A stretch of DNA of 64,000 nucleotides from Adenophora triphylla var. japonica (taxonomy: Eukaryota > Streptophyta > Magnoliopsida > Asterales > Campanulaceae): the NCBI GenBank assembly GCA_022495995.1, contig JAFEMH010001480.1, positions 62,001-126,000 on the forward strand. Reading direction: 5' to 3'. Every line of letters begins with the position of its first letter. The stretch's first letter is position 1. The notes beneath the pieces are model-generated. The model was not told the origin of the DNA, made no database searches, and was given only the letters and a program-made list of their open reading frames with translations. Below, one piece after another: positions 36,401 through 47,998 of the stretch. Made by a program: the position numbers and the translations under genes.

Positions 36401-38235
36401 TGTTTTCTCACTCTGATCAATTTAAACATTAGCCATTTCAAAGCGTTGGTCGGTGAGCAGCACAAGTGATCATTTGGAATAAGACCATTTCAATCGAGTG
36501 TAACGCAGGTATGCAAGTAATGTCTCGAGTCTAGCAAGAATAGAAACAAAGATTTTATCACTGCAAAGCAAAACTGGTCCAACTTAGACTCGACAGACTC
36601 ATGTCCAACAGCGAACATTCTAGACCCTACGAGGACTGATTGACTTCTTCAACATTGGATGGACGAAAGAGCATCATTGCCATCGGTGCAGTGAGGACCC
36701 TTCTCAATCTTTCTGTCCTTCATAAGTCGCCCTCCTTATCTTTAGTAATCTGAGCAAACAACCGGGCCTCCCGCTCGTGAGGAAAAATAGCTTCAAGGGT
36801 AGCACGCTACTTTTCGATGGACACACCATTTGCACTCTCCTGACCCCTGGGATATGAACTTTTAGGCTGGTGGGCCATAATCTTCTCTGCACCAAGCGTT
36901 TTGGATTTCGCATCAGATGGACGACTGCTCGGGCACTTGAACTGCTTCCACCTCAGGAATATGGACCAATGAGCGTCGGGAACGAGAGCGCACACCCAAC
37001 TTGCCGTAGCCTTGCAAAGGTGAATAGGTGAGAGCGTGTATAGACGGAGGGTAGAGAATCTTGAGGAGGTACGGGAGAGGGAAGAATACGGAAGGAGATG
37101 GACTCATGCAACACTTTATTAATCTTCAAGTAGAAATCGATGGCTTTTAAGTCCTAGGAATGGTTGGGAAAGGCTAACCCTTTATTCACACAATCTAGAC
37201 CTCGGGGGAACCTAAGGACACATCATCCAAAAATATGCCAAATGTATTGTCTCAAAATTAATAATAGGCGATAATACCTAAACAAAACCAAAGCATTTAT
37301 GGGACGGACGAGTAGCCTCAATTTCTGGAGAAATTTGGGCGGCATAACGGGTATTCCTGAAGAATTTCAAGGAAAAATCCGGCATGACCTCTCGTCGGTG
37401 CACGTTGACAAAGCTACATGATTTCTCGTTAGAACATGCCGTGGGAACGACATGTCCTCTCGTGAAACCATGTTGCGATGGCAACATGCCCACTCGTGCT
37501 AGGGTTTGGGGTAGGTACGAAGGTCCATTAGAAATTTTGAAAAAATTCATTTTAGTGTATTTGAAAATGTCGTGTCAAAAACCAACCGTTTTGGGTGAGG
37601 TTAAAAAGTGTGGCGCCACCTATAACTCACTAGGGGGATAGGTTTGATTTCAGGTGCTCAAGCGTTGGCTAATTTCATGGCCGTCCGCGATGCCGTTAAT
37701 CGCACCCGAGGGTTCTAGATCTACGTGATGTAGTGTGCGGGATGGCTATGTTCTTTTATTTGCGAAAATGTTTTTTTTTATTTTTTTATTTGAAAAGGGA
37801 GTGATAAAAGAAAATATCACACACTCACACACCCCACAGAGTACAATAGTCAAGGATCAGAAATTTGATCATGGGGGACTGCCCCACAATCACAACCTGT
37901 ATCAGAGAAATCAAGTCCTGCAGAATGACCACCTTCTGTCGCGTGACACAGGACATGGAGGGCATATTCTGTCGCATGACAGAAGGAGTCACCTTTCCAG
38001 AATCTGAACACCAATCAAAATCAGCCCCAGCCTCCAAGCACGATGCAATATCTCAGCCCCAGCACCAGCAAAACAGACAACAAAGATGGGACACAAGGGG
38101 GGAAAGGAATAAAGCAAAGCACGTAAAATGAATTTAAACACATAACATGTCACACAACAAAGCACACACAAATGAATGGAATGAATGTTGAACAAGCACG
38201 AAAGTCTGACCCACTTTTGAAAAACAAGTTTCAAT
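33456..38235 (-). other. Non-coding internal region of family D
   Basis: No supported gene. Recognisable modules: CTACG...CGTAG hairpin modules at 33988-34025 and 35137-35173; GAGAGGTC-type repeats with TCCTCTAAAATCGAGAGGAC at about 35731 and 35791 (complement-related to F near 51480-51540); palindromes GTCGCGTGACAC and TTCTGTCGCATGACAGAA (37937-37985); T-rich tracts near 35935-36010 and 37765-37800. Confidence 0.65.
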
Positions 38236-38236
38236 A

Positions 38237-38254
38237 TCCCCAGCGAATTCGCCA
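38237..38254 (-). promoter_or_regulatory. Family D primer binding site
   Basis: Minus-strand TGGCGAATTCGCTGGGG immediately inside the 5' LTR, a variant of the TGGCGACTCTGCTGGGG site seen in family F. Confidence 0.8.
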
Positions 38255-38255
38255 C

Positions 38256-39926
38256 TGAATGAACGCTCGCCGAAATTATTAAAAATAAGGGAGTTGCCAC
38301 GCCATTTTTAAGAGGAAACATTGAAAACCTTTTTGAGAGAGAAAATGGGTTCAGGGGTCAAGTTACATGTTGGGAAGAACCGAGAGTTCACCCAACACGC
38401 CTCGTTCGTAGACGAGTCTTTCAATGTTCAACATCCAATTCATTCAAATGTGTGTGCGAAGTGTGTATGACAATATATGTATTAAAACCTGCTGCATAGG
38501 GCTCATTGTGTCGCGTGACACAGGACCTGAGGGTTCAGTTGTGTCGCGTGACACAATAAGGCCCTTTGTAGAGGTTTTACAAAACTCGCTACAATAATCA
38601 CAAAATGGTCAAAATATCAATAACACCAAATTACTATAGTATCAGCAACACCAAATGGTCCAAATATCACACCACAGCCTGAACATTAACATGGAGATCC
38701 ACACGAAACACTTCAAATGAGTGTGGATATGAATGATCCACACCCAATTTGAAGTTTAAGCAACAAACATCATACACCAGACAAGTGATTCAACACCAAA
38801 CAATTAACACAAACCAACAGGCAGATAACGAGAACCAACAGATCATAGAAGCCAATATTTAAACAGAGAGATTGCGGTTTAGGATTTGTTATCCTTGTAG
38901 TATCCTCAAATTCGATACCACGTTAGGTATCGAATTCTTCAATTCGGCTTAGGGAACGGAACGAGCTCAGATCGGAGTTGCTTTGCCTTGTCCAGTATGT
39001 GCGTATGTGCAAGGGCTTGAAATGGACTTGACTCTGGAAAAGGGGAAGCGATTATGGTTGTCGGCTTTGGGTATAGAGAAGGACAGTGAAGGAGATTGGG
39101 TTTAGGCGTTGGCTTGGTTCGGTTGTGATGGAAATTGGATGAAGCTTCGGGACTGTAAACAGGGGAGAAAGTGGCGATTGAGATTGGAGAAATTGGCGTC
39201 GTGGTTTAGGTACAGAGAGAGGACCAATGAGGATTCGGCCGGAGAAGATGGTGGGGTTTTGGTTTGGGTGAGGTCGCCGGTTGATTGGGGTGGAATTGGT
39301 TGTCGATTGGCTCGGGGAAGAAGGGATTTGAGGTGGAAGGAGGTAATTGAGGAAGAGGGATTTAGGTGAGGAAGGGTTGGTGTTAAGTTTGCCGGAGAAG
39401 GAGAGCTTGGATTGAGGTGGTCGTTGGGGCCAGCAATGGAGATTTAGCTTCCTGCGTATAGAGAGAGAGAGAGAGGAGAGAGAGAAGGTAGATTACAGAT
39501 AGAGAGAGAAAGGGTGAGGTCTGTGTGTTTTGTGTGTGTGAACTGTGTGTTGGCCCCCTTGACAAATGAAGCAAATTGATATTTATACGTAGATTGGAAA
39601 TTGGATTAATTGGTTGCACATCCCAACGTATCCAATTTCCATGCCTCAAGCTGTCGCACGACTGGAGGAGTCAATAACCGATTCTGGCGCCAAAACCAGA
39701 TTCTGGAACATTTCGGGTTAATACCCAAAAGGTCCAAACTGATTAATTCCTTTTAGGTCCTTTTGTCCTGGAAAAAATACTAAAACATACTTCCTTCGCG
39801 AGAAACTTATAAAATATTTCCGGAAGTCTCGGAACGGACCGGAAATTTACCAAAACGCCCCTTAGTGCGATTTTATCATTTAAAATGCACCTAAAAGGGT
39901 TCGCGAATTGGATTGGCATACTTACA
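38256..39926 (-). repeat. Family D 5' LTR
   Basis: 1671 bp, close copy of 30167-31950 lacking about 110 bp near the U5 end. Starts (minus) TGTAAGTATGCCAATCC and ends GTTCATTCA. Contains the same TATA box and palindromes. Confidence 0.92.
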
Positions 39927-40475
39927 ACGCCATATACGATTGTTCCTCTCTCTCCACAACACATGTAACACCTTGGCAAAAAAAGATAAATCTTCCCCTT
40001 GAATACATTTTAACATCTTCATGAATCAGTCAGTGAAATTAGTGACAGCCGTGCGTACCTGATGAACAACTTGGGCTAGTGTTGTGAGATTCCAGAAATC
40101 TTCGACCAATGGACAGTTTAACCATCAGATCCACATCTCCCACATGTTGTAGCGGCCTTCCCTTTTAATGAAGTCTAACCCGAGTCGAAAGGCATGCTCA
40201 TCCTAGTCACCACAAGAAGTAATGGATTTGGGGGGAAATTTTAATTTGCCATAATCTATTACAGTCACCTTCCACCCCCACACTTGAATCCAAGTATAAA
40301 GAAGTAGCAAGAAATCGTGTATGTCCCATTCTTAGAATAATGTCAGATTAAAGAGTTATTGCCTCCGTTGATCGACATCGAAATAGACAAAATTTCTTTT
40401 ACATCATCAGCACTAAACCATTCTTTGACTCGTGCTACATCTACACATTCGTTGGCCTGGTATCACCTGATCACA
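39927..40475 (-). pseudogene. LINE relic, piece 1 of 4: zinc-binding region after reverse transcriptase
   Basis: Minus-strand fragments in order: RVKEWFSADDVKEILSISMS, NSLI then HYSKNGTYT, LWQIKIPPKS, a damaged linker, then EDLSFFAKVLHVLWRERNNR immediately before the family D insertion. These follow the conserved order W-x-Y-S-x-x-G-x-Y-x-V, W-x-L-x-I-P-P-K and W-x-x-R-N-x-x-I found between the reverse transcriptase and RNase H domains of plant LINEs. Frames shift several times and stops are frequent. The reverse transcriptase itself is not in the window; the relic is cut near 40475. Confidence 0.75.
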
Positions 40476-40757
40476 GAACCGAAACTGCTGCAAAAGTAAA
40501 GAGTAAAGAGAGAGATTTTTAGAGATGTCTCTGCTCCTCCTAAAGGATGGGCAGAGTAGTCGAGTGGCTAGACCTTTTAAGGATTCCTACGTATCCATCG
40601 GGGGAATCAAGCTAATCGTAGTTCAGATCTAGGGGTGAAGAAAGAAACTATGTATGGATTCTAGTCTTCAATGAGGGGCTTTATGGTGCCTCAACCTAAC
40701 TAGGACATTGATTAGGCAATGTGAGTATGGTGAATTTTTTATTCAACGAGTCGCCAC
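40476..40757 (-). mobile_element. Leader fragment of a Gypsy-like element (related to D/E/F)
   Basis: Contains the CTACG...CGTAG module (40587-40591, 40617-40621) and a minus-strand GTGGCGACTCGTTGAA (40741-40757) like the U5/primer region of families E and F, next to TGTTGGGTTTTGG. Incomplete; borders are uncertain. Confidence 0.5.
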
Positions 40758-41433
40758 TGTTGGGTTTTGGGTCCCTCATTGAAACCCCATTCTATTTCAT
40801 GTTTTTTAGCCCAAACTTTTGACCCACTTATTAGGACTTTTAGGTTAAATAATTATAGTAAATTTTAGTCTTTTACCGTTGCTGAAAGAGAGGAAAACAG
40901 AGTAGGCGCATAACAAAACAGTATATTTCCCGAGTAGAAGTTCTCCTCAACGCAGCAGTTTTCAGTTCGTGATTCCGGGTTTGTTAGCCCTCCGAGCGGA
41001 CTAATTTTTCTTCCAAAATTTTTGTAAGAGTTAGATCCTAGATCCCAACCATTCCGATCGAGTTTTCAGGTCTCCAGACAGGTGATATTCTTATTCAAGT
41101 TTGCTGTAGAGTTTCTGAATAGTATTGCTGGGCTGTTTTGGTATTTTGCTTTAGATCAAGATTGTTGTTTTCGATCTTTGTTGGTTGTGCTATCTCTCTT
41201 GTAACGAATCGTTTTTACATGGTAGTTGATTTTTTCTGGACTTGATCCCGTGGTTTTTACTTCTCGATTTGAGAAGTTTTTCCACGTTAAAATTCTCGGT
41301 GTCGTTATCTTTGATTGGGTGATTGTTTATCCGCTTTGCATTAGTTATTACTTCTGCAATATTGGTATTTTTTGATCCTATTAGGTTCACACAGATGGAG
41401 GGAGTTTGTTCTGCATTGCTGCTCTCTCATCAT
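40758..41433. other. Unassigned sequence, possibly LTR
   Basis: Starts TGTTGGGTTTTGGG, which could be the end of an LTR on the minus strand, but no second copy is in the window. No coding region seen. Confidence 0.35.
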
Positions 41434-42243
41434 CCACTTATTATTTATTTGTAGGAAAACAATAAAAAAACTTTTTGATTGATTTTATGAAATTTGAGGG
41501 TTTGGGGGTTAAGTTATAAATTTGAAAGGTTAAAGAGCACCAATTCCACCCAAACTTAGGATTGGTCTTGATTATGTGTTATCAATCAATTAAATCAATC
41601 AAGTAATAAAGCAATAAACAAGTTAAATGTATTAATAAGTTGGAATGTCGAATTGTTTGCTTCTAGATCGCCTTCATAAATTGAAAAGACTATATGCTAA
41701 TCATTTTAATAGGATTACACAACTCTAAAATCAATAGAGAAGATGAGAAGATAAGATGAAGAAATATAAAGAAGAAGAAGAAGAAGAAGAAGAAGAAGAA
41801 GAAGAAGAAGAAGGTATTTACCTTAAACTTGAGAAATCCAATGGATGACCTCGACATAAGTTAGTTATCAAAAGCAATTGATCAATCAAATTTGACATTA
41901 GGAGGAATTTTTGAGGAATTTAGGAGTGATTTTCGTATATAGGAATCATGAATTCTAGAGAAAATATGTGTTTCAGCCCTAGGATGTGTAGAGGGTGCAG
42001 GGAAAACAAGAATGAGGAACCTTTATATTTATATGTAAATATTACTTGGTCTCCAAGTTAGGAGAGTTTTATTAGAAAGTAAATACTTTAGGAAGGTTAT
42101 AGGAAGTCCCGAATTAGGGTAAATCCCATATAGAAAGAGTTGTCAACAATAAAGAGATCAAAGTCGAAAAAGAAAAGGAAATCAACCTTTCTCATAAAGG
42201 TTGTCTCGTGCGAGACAAGCATTATAGTTTCTTTGTTTTGCCC
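41434..42243 (-). repeat. Diverged family E-related LTR fragment, minus strand
   Basis: The complement of its left part (TTGTTTTCCTACAAATAAAT, then TAACCCCCAAACCCTCAAAT) aligns with the U5 side of the E LTR (43195-43275). It has its own TATA-like region and the palindrome TTGTCTCGTGCGAGACAA (about 42205-42222). It sits head to head with the E LTR that starts at 42244. Confidence 0.7.
41771..41813. repeat. (GAA)n microsatellite
   Basis: Fourteen perfect GAA units inside the E-related LTR fragment. Confidence 0.97.
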
Positions 42244-43311
42244 TGTAGACACCCCATTCTGAACCAATAATTACATGATTACACTACTCTTTGTCTCTCT
42301 TTTGTATTTTGGTGAAAGCATATCAGTTTCGTCATGTTTCGTTAAGTTTCTAACTAACCTTGTTAGTTTTGGATCTAACTGACTAACGGAATAACTGAAG
42401 AGGACAAAATAGTCAACTGACTAGTTGTCTCGCACGGGACATATGTGTCTCGCGCGAGACAAGCCCTCTGCAGGATATGCAGAATCACTCTCCTTCTCCT
42501 TCTCCGTTTCAAACTCTTTTCTGGATAAAACCTTATCAATCCGATCATCCAATCACAGTTGAGTTCTGGAACCTTTCTTGAGTCTCCTAATCTTGGTGAC
42601 CAAGTCATCCATTCACCTCTCCAACCCCTATAAATACTTGGTGACTTCCAGTATTTCAGAGGTCCCCGATCCACAATCGAAAACACACAACACACACATT
42701 TTGTTGGTTTCTCTCCCTGAAAGATTCCTACAAGATCACCCTAAAATCACCTAAAGTTTGTTTATCAACTTTGTTGATCAACAAACATTAAAGCCTGAAT
42801 CAAGGACCGAGGCGAAGCTCTGTCCGCATCAAGATTTGACTCTCATATTGAGTCAAAACTCTGCCCAAATCACTTCTCGACCGAGAAGACATCTTAGAAC
42901 CACATTCTAAATCAAACACTCCCTAAATACAAGGTAAACTCCTTTTACTCTCTTCTTCTCAATCCCCCTCTATTGGCTTTTAGAGTAGTGTAATCCCATC
43001 AAAAGGATTAGCCTAGAGTCCCTTCAATCAATGGAGGTGATCTCGAAGCATATAATCCGACATTCCTAATCAAGAAATTGATTAGAGTTTTCTTGTTCTT
43101 TTATTTAATTAGTAATTGAAAAGATTGATAATACTCAATTGGCAAGACCGATCTTCGGATTGGGTGGAATGGGTGCTCCTCGACCTTCCCATTCCATAAC
43201 TTAACCCCCGAACCCTCAAATCTCTTTTTAAATCAAAAATGTTTTTCTTATTGTTTTCCTAAATAAATGATAAGTGGCGACTCTGTTATTCAATAAAATA
43301 TCAACGCTACA
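42244..43311 (+). repeat. Family E LTR
   Basis: About 1068 bp, TGTAGACACCCC...CGCTACA, followed by the primer binding site TGGCGACTACGCTGGGGACA (43316-43335). TATA box CTATAAATAC at 42628-42637; palindromes GTCTCGCGCGAGAC and TCTCGCACGGGAC lie about 165-205 bp upstream (42426-42461). Only one LTR is in the window, so the element is truncated or a remnant. Confidence 0.85.
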
Positions 43312-44753
43312 GTTTTGGCGACTACGCTGGGGACAATTAATTAAGAGGGTTAGACTTGCATTACAATTGAGTATTATCAATCTTTTTATTTTTCTGCAAA
43401 AAATTGATTTTTCTGATTTTTTTCGGATTTTTCTGTGTTGTTTTCGTAAAAAAAAATATTCTGTGCGAACGCTTGTCCAGCACAGGACAAGCTTGTCCCG
43501 TGCGAGACAATGTGCACTTTCAGAAACAAACAAACGTCAAACATGAATCCTAGTTGCTGACCTTTCTTTTTTAAATTTTAAAAAGGTTGACCTCACATAA
43601 AAAAAAAACTCGTTGCCTTGGTTGACTTTTCTTTTTAAATGTTTGACTGCATTAAAAAAAAAATAAAAACAAAAACAAAAACAAAAACAAAAACAAAAAC
43701 AAAAACAAAAACAAAAACAAAAACAAAAACAAAAACAAAAACAAAAACTTATCGAAAAGTTAAAAAAAAAATTCAGAAAAGTCAAATAAATTATTATTTT
43801 GCTTGTACTAACTTTATTTTGCAGGGTAGAAGTAATTATTAATTACTTGAAATATATATTGCGTGAGTTTGGATTATTTTAATTTTTTATCGGTCATCGG
43901 TTGATTTGGGCTTTGTAATTAATTAATTTATCCTTTCTCTCTCTCTCCTTTAAGTGGAACTACGACGGCCTGAGTCTTTCTAATTTGGGAGAAACATAGG
44001 CAACCACTTGGTGCTGCCACTATCTGTTTTTTCTTTAGTTTTCAAAAATAAAAACTTTCTATTTTCTCTATCACCTAGATTGACTCTCACACACGCGCAC
44101 TCATATTATATCTGTCATTGCACTACATACCCTGATTAACTCGGGACCCACACTAAGGACGGATGACGGTAACCACCTAGTCGCCGGTCTCTCCGAAGTT
44201 GGATCATCCCACTCCGCTTATTCAATCCACCTAGATTGTCATATCGCGGGGAGCCTAGCCTTCTTGCCCTGCATCACCACATATCATGTAGATTGAATTT
44301 TTAGGACACTCCGTGACCGGTCGGTTTGATCTTGGAGTCCTTGTAAGGTCTCTTATTTAAGGAACACCCTGAAAAGTTGTACTGTTCTTGGAATTGACAG
44401 ACTTATGTGTATACAATCTTCATTGTTATTCTTGTGATAGTGCCACAATTTACTTATTTGAGAAGTATTTGTTTATTGTACTCATAAATGTACTTTAAGT
44501 TGTATTAAACCTTTCGTTGAGTATTCGTTTGGCCCCGTTCGTTCCGGTCATCTTTTCCTTAGTACCCGAAGAGATCTTGTATGAACTTACTGAGCATTGT
44601 TCGCTCACCATTTCTTTATTTTCCCCTTCCTAGGTAATCAGTAAGAGGTGAGGATCGGTCGTATGGATGGCGGCTTAGATTGAGGAATTCATTTAATAAA
44701 CTTTAAGTATTGTTGAGCTAGTGGGTTGTACTAGCCGTTAATTTTGAATACTA
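43312..44753 (+). mobile_element. Family E leader/internal remnant, non-coding
   Basis: No gene. Contains further palindromes (TTGTCCCGTGCGAGACAA at about 43491), an (AAAAAC)n repeat (43665-43748), a CTACG...CATAG module (43960-43999) and the block TGACCGGTCGGTTTGA (about 44312) that recurs as TGACCGGTTGGTTTGA in F (about 47641). Confidence 0.65.
43665..43748. repeat. (AAAAAC)n microsatellite
   Basis: Fourteen AAAAAC units. The Lys-Thr and Phe-Cys open frames over it are repeat artefacts. Confidence 0.95.
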
Positions 44754-45056
44754 CTCCCTCCGTCCCAGCCCAATGTACACTTATTTCCCTTTTGGTCCGT
44801 CCCAGCTCAGTGTGAACTACCATAAATGGTATGTCCTTTAATATTTTATATTCTCCCTACCCCACCCACTCATTAACCTACCCCACCCACTCATTAACTC
44901 CACTCATTCTCCACCATACAATTTATTCAACCAGCCTACTATTTACTCCACTCATTCCCTCTCTTCATTTTCTACCACACATTTTCATTATCTTAATAAT
45001 ATTTCTTAATCAGCGTGACTTGGTCAATGGTTCACAGTTGGGTGGGACGGAGGGAG
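44754..45056. mobile_element. Stowaway MITE
   Basis: 303 bp with ends CTCCCTCCGTCCCAGCCCA and complement CTCCCTCCGTCCCACCCAA, flanked by TA on both sides. Interior C/T-rich, non-coding. Confidence 0.93.
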
Positions 45057-45745
45057 TATTTATTATGGTCTGTTTACTTTAGGGTTAGGATTGTCGTTTG
45101 AGATGCCCCTTGATGACTCATTAATTATGTTTGGGAATTATTATTATTATGGAAATTGGGGTAGTTAGAAAAACAACCCATTAAATTTGTACAAACACTT
45201 CAACAACACATTATATTCGATATTTCTTTGCTTAACTTATTTAGTTATTTAGTTGCATAAATTTTCTAGCAGCAAATGGATCAGGCTCATTTTTTAAAAT
45301 GTTATTCCCTCCGTTACAGAATGAATACTGATTTTCTTCAAATTTGATCTTGATGAAGATTTCTAAGTAAATATCTTCTCTGACATCACTTGCTATTCCA
45401 TTCTCTCTCTAGATATGCACACATAGACACAAAACACTAACTGCAGAATTGCAGGAATTTTCGAAGACCCATCAACAACAATTGAGGTTGAAAAGATATC
45501 TTAATGGAGCAGGCCTGGAGGCTGGATGTATGATAAAGATCAGAATTGTTAATCGAGCATGGATGTGCGATGGCATTGGAGACGACCGAAGAGGGACATT
45601 GGATAGAGGAATGAAGTCGATTTTTTGCAGATCTGGGCGACAATGATGGTGGATCTTCTCAATTAGCGACTAAAATGGCGTTAGTGGCCGGAGATGGACA
45701 AAAAGGGGAGGAGAGGATTAATTGCCGAAGCCGGAGAAGGGGAGG
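45057..45745. other. Spacer with a half MITE, no gene recognised
   Basis: TTCCCTCCGTTACAGAATGA at 45305 is a single Stowaway-like end with no partner found. A 65-codon frame (45449-45646) has no recognisable motif. The final GGAGG (45741-45745) is the target duplication of family F. Confidence 0.5.
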
Positions 45746-47242
45746 TGTTAGTACCCGGTCCGAAAAAAGGGACTGAAGTGCAATTCGGGAAAATCTGGGA
45801 CTAAATTGGCATTTGGAAGCTTTTGGACCAAGTTGGAATTTATTGGAAATTCAGGGACTAAACTGGAAATATGGAAATTTGGGACGAAATTGATTTATAA
45901 AAATTCGTGGGTTAAAATGAAAGATAAAATCCCAAAGAGCGAAGTGCAAAAGAATTCATTATAGTGGCCAAAGTGCGACGAGAAAATCGCGAGACGAACC
46001 GAATATGCATGGTACTAAAACAAAGCAATTCATGGCTGGCCAAACCAATTCATGGCCGAGGGAAAGCAAGGCATTGGCCGGCCAGTTCTAGGCATTCAAG
46101 GCCATTTGGGCCAAGGTTGGGCCAAAGAAAGGATTTGGCCGATCGACCCTTTCATTTAAGATAAACTTTACACAGTTTAAGTGCCGATCGAACCTTATTA
46201 TTAAGGCCGATCGACCCTTTTTTCGGTCCAGCCCATTCCCCGAAGCACTATAAATACGTGCACTCGGTACTCACTCAAAAGATCAGTTTTTCAACACAGT
46301 TTTTTCCCCACATCTCCCCACACACGTTCTCTCAGTACACGAACCAAGACTAAACTTGGTTTATTTCCACAACACACGGATTCTCAACGAATAAATCAAG
46401 ACTACACTTGATTTGTTCCATCACACACAATTCTCAAGGGGGAAGTCAAGACTATACTTGAATTTCCTTTCCACACATCATCACACAACATATTTTCCCA
46501 CGGAGAAGGCAAGACTATACTTGATTCTCCTTTCCGTACATCTCTCAATATTATTCGAATCGCCCTTAGATTCGATACTCAAAGCCTTGCTACAATTGGT
46601 AAGTCTTTTATTTCATTTTTTATTATTATTATTGCTGTTTACTTGCATGCTTAATATATATATTTAATTGTGCCTTTATGCTAGATTTAGGACTATTTCA
46701 ATATATTTATATATGTATAGCCGAGGATGATCTAAGGTATCGTCCAAGAAACCCAATGGATCTAGGAACTATTTCTTACCTTCCACCTTAGTAATAATTA
46801 TCCCATGATCAACAATTCCCCAAGGATGAACATTGATTAGTGCACCTTCCGAGGGCCTAACTCAAAGGTTCTAGGGTGTGATCATCAATTAATTCTTTCT
46901 CTCCCCTCCTCCTTATGCATGATCCCGTTTCTTCTATCTATTCCTGTAAACACCGCACACAACCAACACCCCACATGCTAGAAAGACCGATCCGTCGGGC
47001 AATAGGAGTGATAGCGTTTCTTCTTCTGTTGTAACTTGACCCCCGAACCCAATTAAATGCTTAGCCTTTTTTCAAAGCTTTGGGCTATATCAAAGTGGCG
47101 TGGCGACTCTCAAAATTAAACTAATATTTTAATATGGTTTAAAACGAGTGTCACTTAATGAATATCCCATTTCGGTCCGACTTTATATGATTATTTATTT
47201 CAAACCTCCGAATGCGCGTTGCATCGGGACGGGGTATTCACA
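45746..47242 (+). repeat. Family F 5' LTR
   Basis: 1497 bp, TGTTAGTACCCGG...GGTATTCACA. TATA box CTATAAATAC at 46248-46257. Upstream are GGCCGGCCAG (about 46077) and two GCCGATCGA words within 110 bp of the TATA box. Nearly identical to the right LTR except for the number of these words. Confidence 0.95.
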
Positions 47243-47243
47243 G

Positions 47244-47263
47244 TGGCGACTCTGCTGGGGACT
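47244..47263 (+). promoter_or_regulatory. Family F primer binding site
   Basis: TGGCGACTCTGCTGGGGACT, 1 nt after the LTR end; the same class of site is used by D (diverged) and E. Confidence 0.85.
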
Positions 47264-47995
47264 GTTTTGAAACTTCTTCAAACTAAGTGGGTCAGACTTT
47301 CGTTTTCTTTTATGGTGTTGTATTTTGCTTTCTTTTTCTATTTGTTCTATTCTTAACTGTTGCATTGCATGCATGCATCTCCTAAAATAAAAAAAATCTT
47401 TCTCTTTTCTCCTTAAAAAAAAGAATTAGACTTTTTACCTCACACTACCACTAGAGTCCGTGTCACACTGCACAGACACCCTTAACCCTTCGGAAAAGCC
47501 AAAGTGCGGGAAGTGTGGTGATCATGTCGCCTCCCTTCCGAGTCTCACTTGGCCATCCACTCATCAGTGCGCTTCGGCTGCACGGTGGGAGCCTGAAATC
47601 TAACCCTTGTGTCACCCACTTTGCTAGGAATACACTCCCTGTGACCGGTTGGTTTGACTAGTTTTTTCATATAGACAATTAATAAGGTCTTTATGATAGG
47701 TCACTACGAATCAGTGATAAGTCAAGATCTATAGAGAAAAAAGGCACTAAAAAATTGATTTCCTTTTAAAAGACGTGCCATGTAAGTTTGAGTGCTTGTT
47801 AAAAGATCTTGTCCTGTCATAGGTCTGTAGTACTTTCCATAAATATCATCTTAAATGTCTATATGAGACAGTTAGTCGTTAGGATCCACCACTTTAGGAC
47901 CTTTAGTTAGTTGCGAAAAAGGGGTATCCCTTCCAACCAAGAGTAGGTTCTATAAAAAATAGAGGGCTTTTTTGTAAATAAAATGCTTAACTATC
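47264..47995 (+). other. Family F leader, non-coding
   Basis: Untranslated leader with the TGACCGGTTGGTTTGA block shared with E. No gene seen. Confidence 0.6.
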
Positions 47996-47998
47996 CCT

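Larger units (their letters stand above)
30167..39926 (-). mobile_element. Family D: non-autonomous Gypsy-like LTR retrotransposon
   Basis: 9.76 kb between perfect ACGCC duplications (30162-30166, 39927-39931). Orientation is minus: the 5' LTR is 38256-39926, the primer binding site lies at its inner left edge (38238-38254, complement TGGCGAATTCGCTGGGG), and the 3' LTR is 30167-31950. The internal region of 6.3 kb has no frame longer than about 115 codons and no gag, protease, reverse transcriptase or integrase motif. It is filled with two tandem-repeat arrays and blocks also found, in the same sense, in family F (for example AAGCCCCAGTGGGAC, 35293-35307, complement in F near 51713). Confidence 0.9.

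Noticed and set aside
43537..43842. Phe-Cys / Lys-Thr repeat proteins
   Set aside because: Translation of the AAAAAC microsatellite.
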